Below the pieces are notes generated by a model. It worked only from the letters and a program-made list of their open reading frames with translations. It was not told the origin of the DNA and made no database searches. This document shows positions 7,922-16,620 of a DNA stretch of 64,000 nucleotides, in pieces. How positions within the stretch are numbered: position 1 is the stretch's first letter; each line of letters begins with the position of its first letter. Source of the DNA: Bacillota bacterium (GTDB lineage: Bacteria > Bacillota > Clostridia > Oscillospirales > Oscillospiraceae); NCBI GenBank assembly GCA_023386265.1, contig JAEWKA010000008.1, positions 496,001 to 560,000 on the forward strand, written 5' to 3'. The translations under genes were made by a program, and so were the position numbers.

Positions 7922-9238
7922 ATGACGGAATGGAAAAAGTATTACGAAGAGCATCTTGTAACAATGGCGGAAGCCGCTGGCAAAATCACCTCCGGAGACG
8001 CAATCTGGATGGGCAGCTCGCTGAGTATTCCTTATGACTTTATGGACGCGCTGGCAGACAGGTATGAAGAGCTGAGCAATATCACATTAATGGGTAACAT
8101 GTATCTTTCACCAGTCAAGGTTTTGTTTGATCCGACCTACAAAAAAACCTTCCACACCATTTCCTTCTTCCCGAATGTATTTGAGCGTATGTCCGCAGAT
8201 ATGGGCATTGTCGACATTCATTCGGCACCCTTCGGTTCCTTGCTGGAAACTGTGACCGCAGTTTATAAAGCAAATGTAGTTGCTGTTGAAGTTTGTCCTC
8301 CCGATGAGGACGGTTACTGCAACGTCGGCCTTCTGGGAACGAACTACACACCTAATATCATGAAGATGGACTGCATCAAAAAGCACATCGCCGTTATAAA
8401 TAGCTTCCAGCCCGTTGCAACCGGTAACGACGAACTAACAAGGATTCATATTTCAAGGTTCGATTGCATTGTTGAAAACCACCACGATATTCCGGCTCTC
8501 CCCGTATCGGCTCCCACAGAATTTGACAAAATCATCGCAAGCCAGATTATGCCCTACATAAACGACGGCGACACCATTCAAATCGGCATGGGCGGACTCG
8601 GAAACCAGATCGCTTATGACCTCATGAACAAAAAGGATCTCCACGTTTTCACCGAAATCGGAACCGATGCCATGATTGATCTGGTCGAGGCTGGCGTTGT
8701 CAAGGATATCCGAATGGGCGGCGCATTCGGCTCGAAGGAACTTTACGAGTGGCTCGGCAAGCACGGCGATGTTGTTACGCTTCTGGATGTCTTTGACGTT
8801 ATCATGCCTGAAGCGATTGCAAAAGTCGATAATATCGTTGCGATAAACTCAACCTTCATGGTTGACATTACAGGTCAGGCCTGCTCCGAAGCTCAGGGCA
8901 CAAAGCAGTACAGCGCAGTCGGCGGCTCTTTCGGCTTCCTTGCCGGCGCACCTCATGCAAAGAACGGACGCAGCTTCCTCTGCCTGCGTTCCACCTATAC
9001 CGACAAAGCTGGCGTGCAGCACTCAAACATCGTTTCAAAGCTGCCAGCCGGTTCAATCGTTACGACGCCTCGCTACTTGCCCCAGTACATCGTCACTGAA
9101 TACGGCGTTGCGGATGTTTATCTACGAACAAATAAAGACCGTATAAAGGCTCTGGTTGCCATTGCTCACCCGGATTTCAAGGACCAAGTCAAGCAGGAAG
9201 CTATCGACCTCGGCTTGATATTTGAGGACGATTTTTAA
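7922..9238 (+). CDS. Acetyl-CoA hydrolase/transferase-family CoA-transferase (4-hydroxybutyrate CoA-transferase-like)
   Basis: The 438-residue protein belongs to the family I-like CoA-transferases that move CoA from acetyl-CoA to an organic acid. Recognisable segments are GDAIWMGSS near the N-terminus, VEVCPPDEDGYCNVG, GDTIQIGMGGLGNQIAY and HVFTEIGTDAMIDLV. The glutamate in TEIGTDAM is the expected catalytic residue that forms the glutamyl-CoA thioester. C-terminal PRYLPQYIVTEYGVADVYLR is also typical. Length fits 4-hydroxybutyrate CoA-transferase. The true acid substrate is open. A hydroxyacid is attractive because 2-hydroxyacyl-CoA dehydratase genes lie at the far end of the window, but they are not in the same operon. 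Confidence 0.85.
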   Translation: MTEWKKYYEEHLVTMAEAAGKITSGDAIWMGSSLSIPYDFMDALADRYEELSNITLMGNMYLSPVKVLFDPTYKKTFHTISFFPNVFERMSADMGIVDIHSAPFGSLLETVTAVYKANVVAVEVCPPDEDGYCNVGLLGTNYTPNIMKMDCIKKHIAVINSFQPVATGNDELTRIHISRFDCIVENHHDIPALPVSAPTEFDKIIASQIMPYINDGDTIQIGMGGLGNQIAYDLMNKKDLHVFTEIGTDAMIDLVEAGVVKDIRMGGAFGSKELYEWLGKHGDVVTLLDVFDVIMPEAIAKVDNIVAINSTFMVDITGQACSEAQGTKQYSAVGGSFGFLAGAPHAKNGRSFLCLRSTYTDKAGVQHSNIVSKLPAGSIVTTPRYLPQYIVTEYGVADVYLRTNKDRIKALVAIAHPDFKDQVKQEAIDLGLIFEDDF

Positions 9239-9367
9239 GGGCTTGTTTTGAGACACATCTTCTTTCGGTTCTATTATTTCTGATGTCCTCTGCTCTGGAG
9301 CGTGACCCTCCGCGTCTTCAGGCTGGCGGCAGCGGCATCATAAGTTATATAGACAGTCCATACGGCG

Positions 9368-9405
9368 AGACGCAGGTCCGATTTCGGACCTGCGTCTTGT
9401 TTTTA
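9368..9405 (+). terminator. Intrinsic terminator downstream of the CoA-transferase
   Basis: A 14-bp perfect stem AGACGCAGGTCCGA/TCGGACCTGCGTCT with a TT loop is followed by TTGTTTTT. It lies 130 bp after the stop codon; nothing else recognisable is in that gap. Confidence 0.85.
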
Positions 9406-9456
9406 TTGAGGTTTCATCGCCTGCTGTGTAATATAGTCTTCTAATCTAACTGCAGA

Positions 9457-10827
9457 TCAGTTTTTTACTCCGTTCTTCTTTCTGCATACAACGATTATAA
9501 CTTCGCCTATAACTATGAAGAGTACCGACCCGATAGTAATCGGGAGCGTCGCCGCTAGGGTTTCGGAGTCAAAGCCCAAGGGAACCGCCGTGAAGAAAAC
9601 GGATACTATTATCAGTACCATCGGAACAATCGCGAGTATCTTCTGCATCACTTTTCCGCCGGGAGCTCTGAAGGGTCTTTCGCGATCGGGATCGACTTTA
9701 CGCATTTTTAGGAACGCCGGGAAAATTGGCAGGTAGGACAGCAGGAACATGACAAGGTTCAGCGCGAAGAAACTCCAAAACAGGTTGGAATCCGGAAGGA
9801 ATGCGCCAATTAGTACAACGATGGTAGCGACTACACCGTTCATGATTGCAGCACCGGTCGGCATATCGTTCTTTTTGCTGCGTTTTGCGAACACAGACGG
9901 TAAATCGTGGTTCTCAGCTGCATACAGAGCTACGCTGTTGACTCCAAGCGACCAGGAAATCATGTTACCGAACAGCGTAAGCATAAAGAGCACTGCCATG
10001 ATTGCAATGAATATCCCGCCGGTTTTTCCGGTCAAAAGCATCATTGCATCCAAAAGTCCTGTGTCAGAGCTGATTTGGTCGGAAGGAATCGCCGCGCCTA
10101 TACCGAAGGCACAGAAAAGGTAAATTGCCGCAATTACTAGTCCTCCGGTTATGATAGCCTTTGGAATTTGCTTTTTGGGGTTCTCCATATCTCCGGCAAA
10201 TGTGCAGATAACCTCAAATCCAAGGCAGTTGAAGATTATTACCGAGATAAATGAAAGGCTGTTAATATCAAAGGACGGTAGCAGGGACGAAAGAGTGTAT
10301 GGATTTGCAACGCCGTTAGTAATTGCGCCGTAAATTCCCAAGCCACCCATGATAACTGCCAGAAGCACCTTGATTACGGCTCCGCCGTTCAATATCCAAG
10401 TGCTTTCGCCGGCAGGGAAGAAGCTAATAATAACAATCCATATAAACGCCAACTGGATTAGCAGGGATGGAACGACACCGAACGTTATTCCCGTTATCAT
10501 CGAGATAAGATCGGGGCAAAGAACGGCTAACGACGCCATCCACAGCGGGAAGTTAATCCAGTAATACCATGCGGCGCGACCGGCAGTTTTGCCTTTCGGA
10601 TATGCCGCACGTATCCAGTCATACATTCCTCCGTCTCCGTTGTAGGTCGTGCCCAGCTCCGAGGATATTAATCCATAGGGCAGCAGGAATGCGATGATCA
10701 TGAAAATCCACCAGAAATATTGCGAATTTCCGATCGATGCAACGGGAGCGGCCGCTTCCGCCACAAAGACGACACAGATAACCGCCAAAATAGCATCTGT
10801 TAGTCTGAATTTCTTCTTTGTCGTCAT
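9457..10827 (-). CDS. APC-family amino acid/polyamine permease, probable agmatine-putrescine antiporter
   Basis: The ATG at 10827 has AGAGGAG six bases upstream, better than an in-frame ATG 21 bp earlier. The 456-residue protein has about twelve membrane helices and the APC family signature region early in the chain (SIGNSQYFWWIF). It also has GFEVICTFAGDMENPKKQIPKAI, the conserved segment after helix 6. Being the last gene of the agmatine deiminase operon, it most likely exchanges agmatine for putrescine, like AguD of lactic acid bacteria. That substrate is inferred from position. Confidence 0.82.
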   Translation of the reverse strand: MTTKKKFRLTDAILAVICVVFVAEAAAPVASIGNSQYFWWIFMIIAFLLPYGLISSELGTTYNGDGGMYDWIRAAYPKGKTAGRAAWYYWINFPLWMASLAVLCPDLISMITGITFGVVPSLLIQLAFIWIVIISFFPAGESTWILNGGAVIKVLLAVIMGGLGIYGAITNGVANPYTLSSLLPSFDINSLSFISVIIFNCLGFEVICTFAGDMENPKKQIPKAIITGGLVIAAIYLFCAFGIGAAIPSDQISSDTGLLDAMMLLTGKTGGIFIAIMAVLFMLTLFGNMISWSLGVNSVALYAAENHDLPSVFAKRSKKNDMPTGAAIMNGVVATIVVLIGAFLPDSNLFWSFFALNLVMFLLSYLPIFPAFLKMRKVDPDRERPFRAPGGKVMQKILAIVPMVLIIVSVFFTAVPLGFDSETLAATLPITIGSVLFIVIGEVIIVVCRKKNGVKN

Positions 10828-10925
10828 TTTCTTCTCCTCTACTTTCATTTTATATTTACCTCTGCCTCAGTTCTCCGCCGAGGCAGTTGCTCAAAAAATG
10901 CTATGCGAAGGTCGTGCCTGTTCGT

Positions 10926-11942
10926 TTACAGGAGGTTCTTTTCCGCCATGAATCCCTCAAGCTCTTCCCTCGCTGCCTGCTTTGCAGCCTCGGAGCCTTC
11001 CTGCTGGTAGCGGGTAAAGTAAACGAGAAGTCCGCGCATGGCAGTCAGACGGTTGCCCGCCTCGTCCCAGCAGAGGGACACTGCGGAATCGGCTACTTCG
11101 TCGGTCACGTCCTCACCGCGCGTTGCGGGCAGGCAGTGCATGAATTTGCAGCCGAGGTTTCCAAGTTGCATGAGCTCGCGGTTGACCTGATAGTCATGGA
11201 AAACCTTAACGCGCTCGTCCTTGGGCATTTCGTTCTCGTAAAGACCATACCATACGTCGGTATAGATAAAGTCCGCGCCCTTAACAGCATTGCGGTCATC
11301 GGTAACTTCCCATGTGCCGCCGGATTCCTTGCAGTTAGCTTCCATAATAGCCTTGTGGACATCGCCCAACTGGTGGGATTTAGGTCCGTAGTGGACAAAG
11401 TTCATGCCAAGATGCGTTGTTATCATGCCGAGGGATGCGCAGACCTGCGTACCGTCTCCGACGAACACGACCTTGCAGTCCTCTAGCTTTTTGCCCCAAG
11501 GGAGGTTTTCGACTATCGTGCACATATCGCCGATTTCCTGAGTGGGATGGTTGTAGTCGCTCATGCCGTTAAGCACGGGAATAGTGCAGACTCTTGCAAG
11601 CTCCTCGATGGTGCTGTGTTCTATAACACGCGACATCAAGACGTCTACGAGCTTTGAGACCACTCTTCCGGTGTCGCTGACGGTTTCGTGTCCGCCGAGT
11701 TGGATCATACCGGGTCCGAGATACTGGGCATGTCCGCCGAGCTGTTCCATCGCGGTTTCAAAGGAAACGCGTGTGCGTGTTGAAGACTGCTGGAATATCA
11801 TTCCGAGTGTCTTGCGGCGCATGAGCGGAGGATAGTAGCCCGCCTTGATGCAGTTTTTAATCTTGAGAGAGAGCTCGATTATGTCCAGAAGCTCCTGCTT
11901 TGTAAAATCCTGTGTATCGATGAAGTGTCGTAAGTTTGCCAT
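10926..11942 (-). CDS. aguB: Putrescine carbamoyltransferase
   Basis: The 338-residue protein is a complete carbamoyltransferase. It has the carbamoyl-phosphate motif SSTRTR (in QQSSTRTRVSFETAM), HPTQEIGD and the HCLPATRGEDVTDEV loop. The TRGEDVTDEV segment in place of the usual ornithine transcarbamylase sequence, and the neighbouring agmatine deiminase, indicate cleavage of N-carbamoylputrescine to putrescine and carbamoyl phosphate. An ornithine carbamoyltransferase reading is possible but less likely. It begins at an ATG with GGAGG and lies 22 bp downstream of the deiminase. A small hairpin (10862-10886) occupies the gap before the permease gene. Confidence 0.9.
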   Translation of the reverse strand: MANLRHFIDTQDFTKQELLDIIELSLKIKNCIKAGYYPPLMRRKTLGMIFQQSSTRTRVSFETAMEQLGGHAQYLGPGMIQLGGHETVSDTGRVVSKLVDVLMSRVIEHSTIEELARVCTIPVLNGMSDYNHPTQEIGDMCTIVENLPWGKKLEDCKVVFVGDGTQVCASLGMITTHLGMNFVHYGPKSHQLGDVHKAIMEANCKESGGTWEVTDDRNAVKGADFIYTDVWYGLYENEMPKDERVKVFHDYQVNRELMQLGNLGCKFMHCLPATRGEDVTDEVADSAVSLCWDEAGNRLTAMRGLLVYFTRYQQEGSEAAKQAAREELEGFMAEKNLL

Positions 11943-11964
11943 AAGGCACCTCCATATAATTAAA

Positions 11965-13056
11965 TTATTTACACTGATGCTGAGTGATGCAATGGATATT
12001 TCCGCCGCCGTAAACGACTTCCCATGTCTCTACGCCGACGACCTTGCGCTCGGGGAACATCGCCTGAATCTGCTCGAGCGCGAGAGAATCATTTTCGTCG
12101 CCGTACTGGGGAACGATGACGCCGCCGTTGACTATGAGGAAATTCATATAGGAAGCGATGCAAACATCGCCGTCCTCACGAGGCATCGTGCCCTCAACTA
12201 CGTCGATTGCAAAGTCACCCTTGATGGTGACGTTTTTCTTAGGCATGCAGAGCTTATGTACCTTCAGCTTGCGACCTTTAGCGTCTGTCGCCTCGGAAAG
12301 AGTCTTGTATGCGGCCTGACAGTCCTTGTAGAAGTAGTTTTCCTCGTCCTCTGTCCAGATGCAGGCGACTTCGCCGGGACGTACGAAGCAGGCAACGTCA
12401 TCAACGTGTCCGTTCGTCTCGTCAGGGTCAATGCCATCCTTAATCCAGATTATCTTTTCGAGGTTCAAATATTCCTTGAGCTTTTCCTCAATTTCTTCCT
12501 TTGACATATCGGGGTTGCGGCCTTCGCTCAAAAGGCACATTTCGGTGGTGAGTAGCGTTCCCTCTCCGTCAGCATGGATAGAACCGCCCTCGAGCACGAA
12601 GCCGGGGGTGCGGTAGGTATCGATGCCCTCAATCTCGCAGACCTTCTGAGCGACCATCTGATCCATATCCCACGGGAAGTAGAGTCCATCCACGAGTCCG
12701 CCCCAGGCGTTAAAGTCCCAATCGACGGCGCGGACGTCGCCCTTATCGTTCGTGAGGAAGGTGGGCCCGCAGTCGCGTATCCATGAGTCGTTCGATGCCA
12801 TCTCAATTACGCGAATTTCAGAGGGAAGTGCATTTCGGCAGTTTGCGTACTGCTCCTTGGAAACACACATTGTAACGGGCTCAAATTGGCTTATCGCCTT
12901 GGCAACATTAGCAAAGGCCTTCTGTGCGGGCTTTGCGCCGTCTCTCCAGTTATCGGGACGTTCCGGCCAGAGCATCCATACCTGCTTCTGATGCTCAAAC
13001 TCTCCCGGCATACGGTATCCGTCTTTTTTAGGTGTACTGTCAATTCTTCTTGCCAT
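11965..13056 (-). CDS. aguA: Agmatine deiminase
   Basis: The 363-residue protein matches the guanidino-group modifying superfamily. It has the N-terminal MPGEFEHQKQVWMLWPERPDNW, the substrate loop NDSWIRDCGPTF, VLEGGSIHADGEGTLLTTE, and NGHVDDVACFVRPGE with the general-base histidine. The catalytic cysteine is Cys356 in GGGNIHCITQHQ at the extreme C-terminus. It hydrolyses agmatine to N-carbamoylputrescine and ammonia. It is the first gene of the operon aguA-aguB-permease. No carbamate kinase gene follows, so ATP recovery from carbamoyl phosphate must use a gene elsewhere. Confidence 0.95.
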   Translation of the reverse strand: MARRIDSTPKKDGYRMPGEFEHQKQVWMLWPERPDNWRDGAKPAQKAFANVAKAISQFEPVTMCVSKEQYANCRNALPSEIRVIEMASNDSWIRDCGPTFLTNDKGDVRAVDWDFNAWGGLVDGLYFPWDMDQMVAQKVCEIEGIDTYRTPGFVLEGGSIHADGEGTLLTTEMCLLSEGRNPDMSKEEIEEKLKEYLNLEKIIWIKDGIDPDETNGHVDDVACFVRPGEVACIWTEDEENYFYKDCQAAYKTLSEATDAKGRKLKVHKLCMPKKNVTIKGDFAIDVVEGTMPREDGDVCIASYMNFLIVNGGVIVPQYGDENDSLALEQIQAMFPERKVVGVETWEVVYGGGNIHCITQHQCK

Positions 13057-13113
13057 AATGACACTATCCTTTCATTCTTCTGTAGGGTGATTTTCGGCAA
13101 AACTTCCGTCAAC

Positions 13114-13123
13114 ACTGCGCAGT
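13114..13123. promoter_or_regulatory. ACTGCGCAGT palindrome in the aguA leader
   Basis: A perfect 10-bp palindrome lies 58 bp upstream of the aguA ATG. Its half GCGCAGT recurs at 13323-13329, next to the RpiR gene end. It could be an operator for one of the neighbouring regulators; no direct evidence supports this. Confidence 0.3.
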
Positions 13124-13167
13124 TGTTAACATCTATGTAACGCCGAGGAATATAGACTTAATTTGAA

Positions 13168-13182
13168 AGCAAACGCTTCCGA
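13168..13182 (-). promoter_or_regulatory. Candidate cre (CcpA) site upstream of aguA
   Basis: On the minus strand TCGGAAGCGTTTGCT matches the cre consensus WTGNAANCGNWNNCW at every fixed position except the second. It sits about 110 bp before aguA, just upstream of a TATATT that could serve as the -10. Carbon catabolite control of agmatine deiminase operons is known in lactic acid bacteria. Confidence 0.4.
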
Positions 13183-13317
13183 AATCAGAGGAGTATATTG
13201 TACATTTGCACATGGATTGGCTACTTCGATACCGCAAATCATCTATTTCAAACAAATCTTATTCCCTAAGCGGGCAAGTGTCAATAATTCGACAGCAACA
13301 TGGAACAGTTAACAGCC

Positions 13318-13358
13318 AGTTGGCGCAGTGTTACTTTTTAGGTAACGCCGCGCCAACT
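13318..13358 (-). terminator. Inverted repeat directly after the RpiR gene
   Basis: Arms AGTTGGCGC/GCGCCAACT are perfect over 9 bp, with an inner GTTAC/GTAAC pairing. It starts 2 bp after the regulator stop codon. The minus-strand sequence after it is not U-rich, so it may be a weak terminator or an operator. The rest of the 304-bp gap to aguA holds only the regulatory candidates listed here. Confidence 0.4.
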
Positions 13359-13360
13359 CA

Positions 13361-14143
13361 TCAAATATCGCTCTTGTTATTATTATTTTTTGTTATGCGC
13401 TTATACATCAGGGTCTCCATGATGGCAATCATGCCGCATCTCGATGTTACGTCGATTCCCTCATAGTCGATTTCGTCCGCAAAAACATAAAAGTTCAGGT
13501 CTGACATGTTCTGGATGATGTTGTTATCCGCCCTCGTGAACGAGACGATTGTTGGCGTCGCGATGGCAAATATTCGCTCCACATGGTTAATGATGCTCTG
13601 ATTGTTTCCCGTATAGGAGAGGATAAGCAGTACGTCGTCTCTTTTGACACGGCGAAGCAGCGACGCAAATTCATATTCTTCCGTGGGTATTTCAACATTA
13701 TAGCCCATGGTGATGAGAAGCCGTGAAAAATAACGAGCAACCTCGCTGCTCAAACCTTCAGAGAGAATGTAAATGTGAGGATAGCGCCCCATAATCTTGT
13801 GGAAAGCCTCAATTTTCTCGTCTGTGATGACCTTAACGGCCTCCACCACATTCTTAAGATAGCTGTCCCTGTAATTGTCGTCGTGCACGATGTTCGGAAT
13901 GTGTATCTTGCGGGATTCCCTCTCTGTCTCCTTGACTGCCGCAACGAACTCCCCAAAACCTTCGTATCCAAGTTTTTTCACAAACCGGAACAAGGTCGTG
14001 GTGGAAACGTAGGTCTCTTTCGCAAGCTCTCTGATGCTCATGTTCTTGACGATGTGCATGTTTTTCACGACATAGTTCAAAATGTTCCGTTCCGTCGGCG
14101 ACAGCTTGGAGGCGTTGCTGCTGGTCTGCGAATAAAAATCCAT
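13361..14143 (-). CDS. MurR/RpiR-family transcriptional regulator
   Basis: The 260-residue protein has an N-terminal helix-turn-helix (about 12-75, including MSIRELAKETYVSTTTLFRFVKKLGY). A C-terminal SIS domain follows (about 105-240, including YILSEGLSSEVARYFSRLL and LLILSYTGNNQSIINHVE). SIS domains in this family bind phosphosugars, although several members control other substrates. It is transcribed in the same direction as, and upstream of, the agmatine operon, so it may regulate that operon. It starts at an ATG behind AAGGGGAAG. Confidence 0.9.
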   Translation of the reverse strand: MDFYSQTSSNASKLSPTERNILNYVVKNMHIVKNMSIRELAKETYVSTTTLFRFVKKLGYEGFGEFVAAVKETERESRKIHIPNIVHDDNYRDSYLKNVVEAVKVITDEKIEAFHKIMGRYPHIYILSEGLSSEVARYFSRLLITMGYNVEIPTEEYEFASLLRRVKRDDVLLILSYTGNNQSIINHVERIFAIATPTIVSFTRADNNIIQNMSDLNFYVFADEIDYEGIDVTSRCGMIAIMETLMYKRITKNNNNKSDI

Positions 14144-14291
14144 TGCTTCCCCTTATCCTTTATCAGGACTACCCTTGTATGCGTATTAAAAGCGTCTTTT
14201 TGAAATTATATCTATTCGTTCAATCATTGTCAATCGTTCCGCCGGATTCGCAAAAAAGACCTGTGCGACAGTATTAAAAAACAATCCCAGC

Positions 14292-14340
14292 ATAAAAACA
14301 GGCAGGAAAAAGCTTGTCATAAGCTTCTCGCTGCCTGTTT
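14292..14340 (-). terminator. Intrinsic terminator of the TetR-family gene
   Basis: On the minus strand AACAGGCAG and CTGCCTGTT close an inner AAGCTT-containing stem and are followed by TTTTTAT. It lies about 50 bp after the TetR-family stop codon. Confidence 0.75.
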
Positions 14341-14391
14341 GTCTATTTGGAAATTGCCGAATGCGGGTTAGACCACAAAGCGACGTGTTTA

Positions 14392-14964
14392 TCATAGTTT
14401 GGGCTTCGTGTCAAGCGCGCTTCTTTTTAGTACATCATAGATGCTCCCGTTGAGCATTCTTCCCATAAGTTCAATGAACTTTTCCGGCTCCTGCTTCATG
14501 CCGCCGCGTATCCAGTCGTAAAATATCCCGACAAACGCAAATGAATAGAAGTCGGCTATAAAGTTCCTGTCCTCTTCCGGAAGATACTTGCCTTCCGTTA
14601 CGTTGTTCGATAAGGTGATGAGCAGTCCGTGCGCCGTCTTGAACAGATATCTCTTAATTGTTTCGGGGCTGATGGAGTTTAACACGTTATGTATTATCAT
14701 TGAGTGCTCGACAAGATAATGCATGGATTGGAGGCAGCCCTCCTGCCAGTGTCCATGGACAGGATTCTGTGATGTCACCTTATAGGTCTCTATATTGAAA
14801 ATATCGTCTACAAGGTCATAGATGTCCTTGTAATAATAATAAAATGTGTTCCTGTTGATTCCGCACGCCTCGACTATGTTTTTGACGGTGATTTTTGAAA
14901 GAGGCTTCTGCTCCAACAGACGAAAGAAGGTCGCAATTATTTCTTTTTTCGTAAAACTTGACAT
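14392..14964 (-). CDS. TetR-family transcriptional regulator
   Basis: The start at 14964 (MSSFTKKEII) has AAAGGCGG upstream; an in-frame ATG 57 bp earlier has no ribosome binding site. The 190-residue protein has the TetR helix-turn-helix in the first 55 residues, with ITVKNIVEACGINRNTFYYYYKDIYDLVDDIF. Its C-terminal region resembles the TetR_C_7 type, with FYSFAFVGIFYDWIRGGMKQEPEKF. No divergent target gene adjoins it, so its regulon is unknown. It may act on itself or on the downstream RpiR and agmatine genes. Confidence 0.88.
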   Translation of the reverse strand: MSSFTKKEIIATFFRLLEQKPLSKITVKNIVEACGINRNTFYYYYKDIYDLVDDIFNIETYKVTSQNPVHGHWQEGCLQSMHYLVEHSMIIHNVLNSISPETIKRYLFKTAHGLLITLSNNVTEGKYLPEEDRNFIADFYSFAFVGIFYDWIRGGMKQEPEKFIELMGRMLNGSIYDVLKRSALDTKPKL

Positions 14965-15209
14965 GGTTTTGCGCCGCCTTTCATCGGAATACGGAATATT
15001 TTTCGTCTGAATGGGTTTCAAACTGCTTCGCCAGCTACGGAAAGTTTAATCAAAAATCTAACAAGCCTATTTTATTAGTCAATCATAAATGCATGTATAT
15101 AATAACACAGGGAATTTGTAGAAAGCAATAATAAATATTCTCAGTAATTTACAAAATTTTACTAAAGTGTGCACGATTTTTATTATGCTGCATCAACTTT
15201 TTATTTGAA

Positions 15210-15255
15210 TAGGTACGTAAGCCGCGTGTAAAAAGACCGGTGGCTTACGTACCTA
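15210..15255 (-). terminator. 14-bp hairpin overlapping the BTAD gene stop codon
   Basis: TAGGTACGTAAGCC (15210-15223) and GGCTTACGTACCTA (15242-15255) are perfect arms around an 18-nt loop. The terminal arm includes the TAG stop codon of the upstream gene on the minus strand. The tract after it, ATTCAAATAAAAAG, is only moderately U-rich. The remaining gap to the TetR gene (15022-15209) is AT-rich with no clear gene. Confidence 0.55.
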
Positions 15256-16467
15256 TATCTTTGTGGCACAAGCGGGATCTACCGTCTGCAAAGAGTAGCT
15301 CACGTGCGCAGGAGAATGTGGGTTATCGTGCCGGAATTTTTTCACAACCCGCTCCAGCACTTTTTCGCTGTCCTCATAGCTCGCAAGCGGCAGCAGGATT
15401 ATGAACTGCGAAACGCTGTAACGAGAAAAGATGTCGCCTCCGCGCATGTTATTTCTTATGCAGGAGCAGAGCCGCCGCATAACAGTGTCCTGCTTTTTGG
15501 GGGGAAGCGCCTCTTCCTCTTTGCCATCGGCGTTAAAAACACAAATATGTAAAGATCTGCCCTCCCGCTTTGCCGCGTTGAGTTCTCTTTTGAAAACATC
15601 TTGGAATATTTCGTATTCGCAGAAAAATGCGCCATCCTCCGTTTTGCTTTCGCAGAGCTCAGCGCTCACGACATTCATGTTCTTCTCGACGCCATTTTCC
15701 GATTTGATAAGCTTTTTATAAAGAGACTGAAGCTCCTTCGACGGAGCAATCCCGAACTCACCGTAAAAAAGCCTTTTCATGCTTTCATACTGCTCACGTG
15801 CGGCCTGCATCCGATTCGTATTCATCAGCGCAAGTATAAGGTTGTAGTAGAGCGACTCAACATAGGGATCAATTGTAATCGCCTTTTCGACTAACTCGAC
15901 TACTTCATCAAAGTTTCCGCGCCCAACGAGCGCCTCAAGCACCTCGTTAACGGCGCTCATGTACTGGAAATGAAAATATGTATTTATTGACATCGCCCAG
16001 ATTTCCGCCGCCGCATCTGGCAGAAAATCGCCTCTGTACAGTTCAAGCGCATCCAGCCGCAGTCGAATTCGCCTCTCCCTATCCTCCGCGCAAAGGGACG
16101 CCTCCCTTAAAAGGCTTTCGAAGCGCTCGGTGTCGAGTTCCATGGGTATACTCGGATTCCATCTGTATCCGTCAGCACATTTGAGGACGATTTCCTTTCC
16201 GTCTGCAAAGCCGAGACTTGACAGCACCTCCCGCGCGCGGTGGATAAGAGTTTTGAGCGCACCCGACGGCACACCGCCTTTATCCTCCTGATACAGAAGA
16301 TCGATTAGCTCGTCCTGCGGAATGCATCTGAAGCGATAAGTTATAAGGTATTCCAAAAGCGTCCATATACGCTTTGAACGAACGTTTTTGCCATCCAGCG
16401 TTTTGCCGTTGTAGGTGAGGCTGCATCCGCCGAGCATCGACACCTGTATCGGTTTTACTTCGCTCAC
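15253..16467 (-). CDS. SARP-like BTAD transcriptional regulator with degenerate GGDEF-like C-terminus
   Basis: A GTG at 16467 follows AGGAGGAG with good spacing and is preferred to an upstream ATG without one. Of 404 residues, about 5-95 look like an OmpR-type winged helix (VSMLGGCSLTYNGKTL; SKRIWTLLEYLI; GALKTLIHRAREVL). About 100-245 form a bacterial transcriptional activator domain of TPR-like helices (ELYRGDFLPD; AITIDPYVESLYYNLILALMNTNRMQAAREQYE). About 275-400 resemble a diguanylate cyclase fold, but the active-site loop reads SRYSVSQF instead of GGDEF, so no catalysis is expected. It is divergent from the transglutaminase/pilin-like operon and is its probable regulator. Confidence 0.8.
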   Translation of the reverse strand: MSEVKPIQVSMLGGCSLTYNGKTLDGKNVRSKRIWTLLEYLITYRFRCIPQDELIDLLYQEDKGGVPSGALKTLIHRAREVLSSLGFADGKEIVLKCADGYRWNPSIPMELDTERFESLLREASLCAEDRERRIRLRLDALELYRGDFLPDAAAEIWAMSINTYFHFQYMSAVNEVLEALVGRGNFDEVVELVEKAITIDPYVESLYYNLILALMNTNRMQAAREQYESMKRLFYGEFGIAPSKELQSLYKKLIKSENGVEKNMNVVSAELCESKTEDGAFFCEYEIFQDVFKRELNAAKREGRSLHICVFNADGKEEEALPPKKQDTVMRRLCSCIRNNMRGGDIFSRYSVSQFIILLPLASYEDSEKVLERVVKKFRHDNPHSPAHVSYSLQTVDPACATKI

Positions 16468-16573
16468 TGCAGCTCCTCCTAATACTATTTGCGGCATAAT
16501 CCGCCGTAATAAAAGTATAAGAGAGCTCTTGAGTGAAACTTGTTCTTTCGTGAGTGGGGAAAATCGGTTTATT

Positions 16574-16620
16574 CAGCAGTATCCTGCTGCAACACGGCAA
16601 AGAGCCGCGTTTTATCGCGG
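16574..16620 (+). other. Two-hairpin 5' leader of the transglutaminase operon
   Basis: CAGCAG-TATC-CTGCTG (16574-16589) and CCGCG-N6-CGCGG (16605-16620) flank the linker AACACGGCAAAGAG. The 224-bp gap between divergent genes holds no other recognised element. Comparison with the class I cyclic-di-GMP riboswitch consensus failed at the 3' half, so it is left unnamed. Confidence 0.3.

Noticed and set aside
10818..11486. A 222-codon plus-strand frame opposite aguB
   Set aside because: Antisense to the carbamoyltransferase; no site or motif.
14186..14395. A 69-codon minus-strand frame after the TetR gene
   Set aside because: It covers the terminator hairpin and has no ribosome binding site or recognisable domain.
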